64,000 bases of DNA from Tetrastigma voinierianum (lineage: Eukaryota > Streptophyta > Magnoliopsida > Vitales > Vitaceae). Where the stretch lies: the NCBI GenBank assembly GCA_016808115.1, contig JAEQBH010002870.1:124001-188000 (forward strand), in the 5' to 3' direction. Shown piece after piece: positions 61,593-64,000 of this stretch. How positions within the stretch are numbered: position 1 is the first letter of the stretch; each line of letters opens with the position of its first letter. The notes under the pieces were generated by a model, which saw only the letters and a program-made list of their open reading frames with translations, was not told the origin of the DNA and ran no database searches. The translations under genes were made by a program, and so were the position numbers.

Positions 61593-61639
61593 GTAAAATG
61601 CTAAACAAATATCATAGGATTAAATTTTCATCTTTCTTT

Positions 61640-62440
61640 TTTTTTTTTTGATTCACTTTTTGTGTATTACGCTCTAAAGACTGTGTTCTCATGTCCAACT
61701 CACCCTTTACCGATCGAAGCTAGGTCTTAAGGGCAAATCTCATCTTCCTATTCTTCTTTTATTTCGATCAAATCCCATAAGGGTCTTCGACAGTACTCTA
61801 AGCTCAACAGAGAACTAACCTGAAAAGACCTAGCTTTGATAGATGGGAGAATCTAACAAGTTTACTGCACCACTCATTAAATTTCTTATGGAATCGTATC
61901 ACCGTCCAATCCCTGTGAGAAATCCTGACGTCCAAACTAATTTTTCACACTGATAGTTTTCACTCTGACCTTCCTAGACACCTAAAACCTCTTCTGGGTA
62001 GCTCTTCCCCTCGCTTATGCACCAACTCTCAATGAAAGCACCACCATGTGCACTGAAATAATGGGGAGAGCCCAAATCCAAAAGACTGTCTTATAGGTGG
62101 GAGAACTTTGTGCTTAAGTATCACCCAATACCTCAGGAAACTCCGATCATCGGTTCCACCCCTGTAGAGTCAAACCTATCCAGAACGGCTCAAACTCGAT
62201 AACTTTCACCTGCACTGAAGACCAAGCAGAAACTCTCTTCAAGTAGCCTTTTTCCCACTATGTACCCAAACCAATGAGCACCAATTATAGGTACCTAAAC
62301 CAACAGGAGAGTCAAACCCAAAAGACCGATTTGATAGGTGAGAGAACCTCCCTATCTCAAGTACTTCTCCACAATTTCTTGTGGAAACGGACGACCTTAA
62401 TTATGGTCGGCTAACTTAAACCTCGAAAAATTATTATCTA
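61640..62440. repeat. ~245-bp diverged tandem repeat, about three units
   Basis: The phrase AAAAGAC...GATAGGTG(G)GAGAA recurs at about 61824, 62081 and 62321, and GATAACTTTCACCTGCAC-like sequence recurs at 61951 and 62199. No reading frame. It may be an unclassified dispersed repeat that inserted in or right after the P450 exon. Confidence 0.6.
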
Positions 62441-62449
62441 CATGAAATT

Positions 62450-63480
62450 TTTACAGCCAACATTTGGTTATTTATTTTGCTGCCAAAACTTTTATCTGGT
62501 ATTTTTACTGTGTCAAGTGTTCATGTTCTCTTATAAAACTCGAGTAAATTTGAATTTTTCGTAAAATGGCAAAACGGTAACTGTCGGCTTATAAGACAAA
62601 GTTTACAAACTTGGAATTTTTCTGGGATATCTGATGACCAAATGGATTCCATCATTGATTCGCTCGTGAAATCTATTTTAATCGAGGCGACTTCAATGAA
62701 TCTAAATAGTCGGATTTCACGATTTCTGACTAATGAGTGTCCCGCTGGACAACTAAAACTGGATTTTGAGGAAAACAATCTTGTTTTGGAAAATTTCAAG
62801 AAAGTCCATTTTAAAAATAATTCAACTTAAACCTAAAAGAAATAAATTGTTTCATGAACGATTCCAAAGTAAACACGATTAACGTGGCGACATGAGCCAC
62901 TCACTTAAGTTTAAGTGGGGGGCTTAGGACAAAAGGAAGATCACAGTTTCTGCTAGGGGGAAAAAACATGAGAGAGAGCAAAGAGGGAGAGAAAGAAAGA
63001 GAGCATTTCAACCTTCTTTCTCCGATCCCTGAGTTCACGATCTAATTCATCGAGCCAAGAGTGAAAGTTCATCTACTGACGGCGATTACACGGCATTCTC
63101 AAAAAGGAGGGATTTCATTGAAGATCCAAGGGAGGATATTTCGGGAAATCAAAATTTTCAAGATTAGTAGGTGTTCTTGAGACCTCCTTCGGTTCTACTA
63201 TGCTCCAAGAGGTAGGGGTTCTTTCTACTTTGGTTTAAGTCTACCTAAGGGGCTGTTTTGCTTCAAATTCTGCATTTTTGCTGTATTAGGGGCTGTTTGG
63301 GAGCCAAATTCTGCATTTTGATGTATAAGGGGTTGTTTGGGAGCCAAATTCTGCATTTTATAGCTCCTTAGGGGTTGTTTTGGTTGAAAAATCAGGTTTT
63401 ATGACTCTTTAGGGGCTGTTTGAATTGAAAAATCTGGTTAATGGCCCTTAGGGGCTGTTTGGATTGATAATAACACTGTA
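62450..63480 (+). mobile_element. Diverged LTR related to family B
   Basis: It shares the block GATATCTGATGACCAAATGG..TTCCATC..GATTCGCTCG (62625-62670) with L6 at 40282-40320 (GATCTCAGATGATGAAACGG..), the GAGAGAG leader (62970-63000) and the CTCCAAGAGGTAGG word (63203-63216). The downstream half differs and carries its own tandem array. Ends not fixed; no gag-pol seen. Confidence 0.6.
63245..63465. repeat. Short tandem array GGGGCTGTTTGG
   Basis: Six units of about 35-60 bp, each beginning AGGGG(C/T)TGTTT(T)GG and continuing with GAGCCAAATTCTGCATTTT or TTGAAAAATCTGG. It lies directly after the GAGGTAGGGGTTCTTTCTAC block of the LTR. Confidence 0.9.
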
Positions 63481-64000
63481 TATGACCAAATTACAAAAAT
63501 ACCCCTATACCCAAAATATAGCTGCAACTGAATCCACTCAGCTCCTTTCAGCATTTGCCCACTCTTCAGCCCTACACAACAATAACGACCTGGCCCAACC
63601 ATGTAGATATTGTCCGCTTTGAGCCCAAGGGGCCCTCACGACTTTAAAAAAATCTAAAATCAATGGGGATGGACGAGAGGAATCTAATCCGAATTAAAAT
63701 CAGACCTTATCACATCCCTTAACTATTAGATATGTTTCTGCTAAAATCATCCCAATGTATATGTATCACGTATTAAAAATCACACATGAGTGATAACATA
63801 AACCATCGTAGAAAAACAAACAAAATTAAAATTAAAGATTGCCAACTCATCATCATCGTAGACAAAGAAGCTTTCTCAATACAATAATGGGGGAGCATCT
63901 CTCTCACTTTTCTTTCAAGCTCCACCTGGGATAATTCGACTAGACAAAACAAAGATATAAAATGAATGTGAATAGATAAAAATGACCCGCTTGGTTGCCG
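63481..64000. other. Transposon-derived or intronic sequence, no gene
   Basis: Around 63600-63655 the words GTAGATATTGTCCGCTTTGAGCCC and GGCCCTCACGACTTTAAA (in pieces) resemble a dispersed repeat very common in eudicot genomes, known to me only by motif. The rest shows nothing recognisable to the window end. Confidence 0.45.

Overview
The window is AT-rich nuclear DNA from a eudicot plant. The evidence is degenerate Ty3/gypsy retrotransposons primed by initiator tRNA-Met, plant receptor-like-protein (RLP) leucine-rich-repeat genes, a calcium-dependent protein kinase (CDPK) fragment and a CYP714-type cytochrome P450 first exon. The species cannot be told from the sequence. No intact protein-coding gene is visible. 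All recognisable coding sequence is broken by frameshifts, stops, insertions or truncation. Much of the difference between related copies is one- or two-base indels, so part of the damage may be uncorrected sequencing error.

Layout. 1-8182: a decayed Ty3/gypsy element (element A, + strand) with one long 5' LTR cut by the window edge, protease, reverse transcriptase, RNase H and integrase remnants, and a contracted 3' LTR. 8183-32400: several copies of an AT-rich local repeat ('S') split by LTRs of a second Ty3/gypsy family: five reverse-oriented LTR copies or pieces between 9866 and 20900, and one element with two LTRs on the + strand (element B, 22627-31072). 32380-33420: a MITE-like repeat, an (AT)n array and an orphan promoter-like stretch.

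33430-59690: the gene-derived core. A segment holding an RLP gene and both flanks exists twice (about 33640-38480 and 43676-59690). Copy 1 (34661-37822) is a frameshifted RLP. In copy 2 the RLP upstream region is kept, but the signal peptide and first LRRs are replaced by the kinase part of CDPK exon 1 (44577-45083). The remaining RLP body is split by an 11.6-kb minus-strand gypsy element (element C, 46571-58204) flanked by the 5-bp direct repeat CAAAC. Elements A and C belong to one family, with long LTRs that carry a minisatellite. Between the two RLP copies lie a solo LTR of the second family (40190-42226) and a possible orphan coiled-coil exon (42436-42517).

59690-64000: a 35-bp tandem repeat, a partial third copy of the RLP 3' flank, a CYP714-like first exon (from 61337) that runs into a ~245-bp tandem repeat, and a diverged LTR with its own short tandem array. 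The most interesting signals are the CDPK-RLP chimeric locus and the conserved paired stem-loops of the second LTR family, one of which shows apparent compensatory changes.
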